Assembly: GCA_015523645.1 (NCBI GenBank)
Contig: WAJY01000160.1
Span: 1-7,556 of the forward strand
Direction of reading: 5' to 3'
DNA: 7,556 nucleotides
From: Geoglobus sp.
GTDB lineage: Archaea; Halobacteriota; Archaeoglobi; Archaeoglobales; Archaeoglobaceae
Within the stretch, counting starts at the first letter, position 1. Every line of letters starts with the position of its first letter. Shown one piece after another: positions 5,711-7,556 of the stretch. The position numbers and the translations under genes were made by a program. Under the pieces are notes generated by a model. The model searched no databases, was not told the DNA's origin, and was given only the letters and a program-made list of their open reading frames with translations.

Positions 5711-6667
5711 ATGAATCATATTCTTATCGAAAGGAGAGAGAGGACAATAATTTTCCTGGCATTCCTATTGCTCTTCTCGTTTCTCTTAAGTCTGAGCTAC
5801 GGTTCTTCAGGATTCATTTCATCCTCTGCCCTTTACAGCAAAATTCTGGATTACAGGCTAAAAAGGACAATCCTTTCTGCTGTTGTTGGTGCCTCTTTAG
5901 CTTCTGCAGGCTGTGCTATGCAATCCCTCTTCAGAAATCCACTTGCGGATCCTTACATCATAGGAGTTTCAAGCGGTGCGAGTGCTGGAGCAAGTCTGGC
6001 AATAGTCTTGGGACTTGCTAATTCTTCCATCAGCCTGATGGTTTTTGCCTTTTTCTCATCACTGCTCACAGTTTACGTTGTTTACAAGATAGGAGGATCA
6101 ACAACAAGTTCGTTGCTCCTTGCAGGAATTGCCGTTGCAACATTTCTAACAGGAGTGACATCCTTTCTTATATACATTGCAGGAGAGAGCATGAGGATTG
6201 TCATATTCTGGATTATGGGCGGTTTCTGGACTGCAAACTGGCTCAAGGTAAAGCTAACCCTGATTTCAGCAGCTATTGGGATAGCTCTACTCTATATTTT
6301 CTCCTGGAGACTGAACGCTCTGCTTTTGGGAGAGGAACATGCTGAAAGTGTGGGAATTGATGTTGGCAGATTTAGAGCAATTATAATTGCAATTTCATCC
6401 CTTTTAACGGCATCTGCAGTATCTGTAAGCGGGGTTATAGGATTTGTTGGGCTAATAATACCCCATACTATGAGAATGATTCTCGGTTTTGACAACCGCA
6501 TTCTCATCCCTTTCTCGGTTCTCTTTGCAATGGGTTTCATGCCTCTTGTTGATCTTGCTGCAAGGGTTGTTGTCCCCGGAGAGCTTCCCATTGGAGTAAT
6601 AACCTCGATGCTTGGAGCACCATTCTTCATATACCTTTTAAGGAGGGGTGCTAGGTTTGACAGTTGA
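5711..6667 (+). CDS. FecCD/BtuC-family ABC transporter permease (iron-chelate, heme or cobalamin uptake)
   Basis: Membrane permease of 318 residues from the type II ABC importer family, which moves ferric siderophores, heme or vitamin B12 through a dimeric pore. It is strongly hydrophobic, consistent with about ten membrane helices. Family signatures are clear: RNPLADPYIIGVSSGAS (75-91), the cytoplasmic coupling region LGEEHAESVGIDV (206-218), GVIGFVGLIIPH (241-252) and ELPIG (291-295). Length is slightly below the usual 330-350, with a short N-terminus. It starts the cluster, with a TATA box placed for a leaderless transcript and a dyad next to it. Its 3' end overlaps the ATPase gene, so the two are surely cotranscribed. 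No binding-protein gene lies upstream. The exact substrate cannot be told; an iron chelate is the most common in the family. Confidence 0.92.
   Translation: MNHILIERRERTIIFLAFLLLFSFLLSLSYGSSGFISSSALYSKILDYRLKRTILSAVVGASLASAGCAMQSLFRNPLADPYIIGVSSGASAGASLAIVLGLANSSISLMVFAFFSSLLTVYVVYKIGGSTTSSLLLAGIAVATFLTGVTSFLIYIAGESMRIVIFWIMGGFWTANWLKVKLTLISAAIGIALLYIFSWRLNALLLGEEHAESVGIDVGRFRAIIIAISSLLTASAVSVSGVIGFVGLIIPHTMRMILGFDNRILIPFSVLFAMGFMPLVDLAARVVVPGELPIGVITSMLGAPFFIYLLRRGARFDS
6641..6648 (+). promoter_or_regulatory. ribosome binding site that decides the ATPase start
   Basis: AGGAGGGG lies inside the 3' end of the permease gene, 8 bp before an in-frame TTG at 6657. The alternative in-frame GTG at 6648 overlaps this sequence and would be too close to use it. 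The TTG is therefore the better-supported start. Confidence 0.6.
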
Positions 6668-7415
6668 TGTAGATCGTGTATATGTCAGGATTGGAGGAAG
6701 GGAGATTCTAAAGGAGATAACTCTCTCTCTTGGCAAAGGGGAGCTGATATCTTTGCTCGGACCAAATGGAAGTGGAAAATCAACCTTAATGAAGACGATT
6801 TATGGAATTGTGAAACCTGCCAGTGGTGGAGTTTATGTGGATGGTGAGAACGTTCATGTTATTGAAAGAGCTGAGATGGCAAAACGTCTGGGCTACCTAC
6901 CACAGGAGAGCCCTACAGCAAATCTGAGAGTGGTTGATGTGGTTGTTTTTGGAAGAATTCCCTATTCAAGATTTTCGCCATCAAGAGAGGATTACTCAAA
7001 GGCTATTAATGCTCTTTCACTGGTTGGGATGGAGGATTATTCAGACAGAAATTTTGCTGAACTTAGCGGGGGGGAGAAGCAGAAAACTCTCCTTGCAAGA
7101 GTTTTTTGTCAGGAGACAGATTATCTTCTTCTGGATGAACCCACGTCCCATCTGGACTTGAAAAGCCAAGTTGAGATAATGAAGATTGCCAAAAGACTTG
7201 CAAGCAGAGGAAAGGGAGTTCTGATGGCTATGCATGACATCAATCTTGCTGGAATGTTCTCTGATAAAGTTATTTTGATTAAGGATGGGGAGGTTGTTGA
7301 GGAAGGAAGTGTATCGAAGGTTCTGAAGCCTGATACAATAGATGAGGTTTATGGAATAAGGGTTGAGGTTGTTAAATTCAACGGAAACTTGGTTGTTATT
7401 CCTGTGGTTGAGTGA
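6657..7415 (+). CDS. FecE/BtuD-type ABC transporter ATP-binding protein
   Basis: Cytoplasmic nucleotide-binding subunit that pairs with the preceding permease and powers uptake of a metal chelate, heme or cobalamin. Counting from the TTG start (252 residues), it shows Walker A GPNGSGKST (35-43), Q-loop Q83 in YLPQES, ABC signature LSGGEK (136-141), Walker B LLLDEP with D160 and E161, D-loop SHLD and switch H193 in MHD. All catalytic residues are present and the length is normal for the family. The gene overlaps the permease by 11 bp from the TTG, or 20 bp if the GTG at 6648 is used (255 residues). A run of seven G at 7068-7074 encodes part of the signature motif without breaking the frame. 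The substrate-binding protein is absent from this window and may lie downstream. Confidence 0.93.
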   Translation: MTVDVDRVYVRIGGREILKEITLSLGKGELISLLGPNGSGKSTLMKTIYGIVKPASGGVYVDGENVHVIERAEMAKRLGYLPQESPTANLRVVDVVVFGRIPYSRFSPSREDYSKAINALSLVGMEDYSDRNFAELSGGEKQKTLLARVFCQETDYLLLDEPTSHLDLKSQVEIMKIAKRLASRGKGVLMAMHDINLAGMFSDKVILIKDGEVVEEGSVSKVLKPDTIDEVYGIRVEVVKFNGNLVVIPVVE

Positions 7416-7556
7416 TCTGCTGTTGCTTTTTGCCATCCATTTCAGAGTTTGATGCTGAAAAGGATTCTCTTCCCACTTCATCCATGGAAGAGAGGAGGCT
7501 TATTGAGAAGAGGAAAATTTATTAATTTTGCCAATTTTGTCTCTGGAGTATGGTAA
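7416..7556 (+). other. terminal stretch without a firm gene; possible leaderless start at the edge
   Basis: No confident gene is visible in these 141 bases. TTTATTAATTTT (about 7517-7528) is a TATA-like element centred near 28 bp before an ATG at 7550, which runs off the window as ATG-GTA-A. Given the missing binding-protein gene of the transporter, a new leaderless gene could begin here. A competing 34-codon frame from ATG 7452 ends in TAA at the last base; it is basic, unfamiliar and probably random. A T5 run at 7427-7431 is a weak terminator candidate for the ATPase gene. Confidence 0.3.

Noticed and set aside
6292..6630. 112-codon minus-strand frame opposite the permease gene
   Set aside because: The plus strand carries unmistakable FecCD motifs over the same bases; the reverse frame shows no domain.
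7041..7481. 146-codon minus-strand frame opposite the ATPase gene
   Set aside because: It is the antisense shadow of the Walker B and signature regions of a clear ABC ATPase; composition is rich in N, S and H and not protein-like.
7395..7485. Minus-strand frame from ATG 7485, hydrophilic, about 29 codons (MDEVGRESFSAS...)
   Set aside because: It overlaps the end of the ATPase gene, has no ribosome binding site, is not extendable to a better start and matches no family I know.
1..7556. CRISPR array, insertion sequence, tRNA, toxin-antitoxin or other defence system
   Set aside because: No regularly spaced repeats, transposase frame, terminal repeats, tRNA-like fold or defence domain could be seen on either strand.

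Overview
The window looks like chromosomal DNA of a euryarchaeon. The strongest evidence is a complete small subunit of archaeal DNA polymerase D (DP1), supported by a wyosine-pathway tRNA enzyme (Taw2), an archaeal/ER-type signal peptidase with a Ser-His dyad, TATA-box promoters and oligo-T terminators. The modest GC content and the pairing of an aromatic/acyl-CoA ligase with an acetate-type transporter and an iron-siderophore-type ABC importer would suit Archaeoglobales such as Ferroglobus, Geoglobus or Archaeoglobus. That placement is inference from gene content, not from a search.

Layout. Positions 1-1505 hold taw2 (+) and a type I signal peptidase (-), whose 3' ends overlap by 12 bp. The signal peptidase is divergent from DP1 (1523-2983, +), with only 17 bp between the start codons, so each promoter must lie largely in the other gene. 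Positions 3100-4761 encode an AMP-forming acyl-CoA ligase of the benzoate/2-aminobenzoate-CoA ligase type, with its own TATA box and a T-rich terminator. After a 234-bp spacer with several TATA-like boxes comes a SatP/GPR1/FUN34/YaaH-family monocarboxylate transporter (4996-5589). A T-rich spacer follows, carrying a 22-bp dyad next to a TATA box. The last part is a FecCD/BtuC-type permease (5711-6667) overlapping its ABC ATPase (to 7415). The final 140 bp hold no firm gene, but a TATA-like element sits 28 bp before an ATG at the window edge.

How the genes fit together. The left half is housekeeping: tRNA modification, protein export and replication. The right half is nutrient acquisition. The ligase and SatP could import and activate an organic acid, although each appears to have its own promoter. 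The permease and ATPase form the inner-membrane part of a metal-chelate, heme or cobalamin importer; the substrate-binding protein is not in the window. All main genes look intact. I saw no CRISPR array, insertion sequence, tRNA, rRNA or defence system. The most interesting signals are regulatory, not new proteins.
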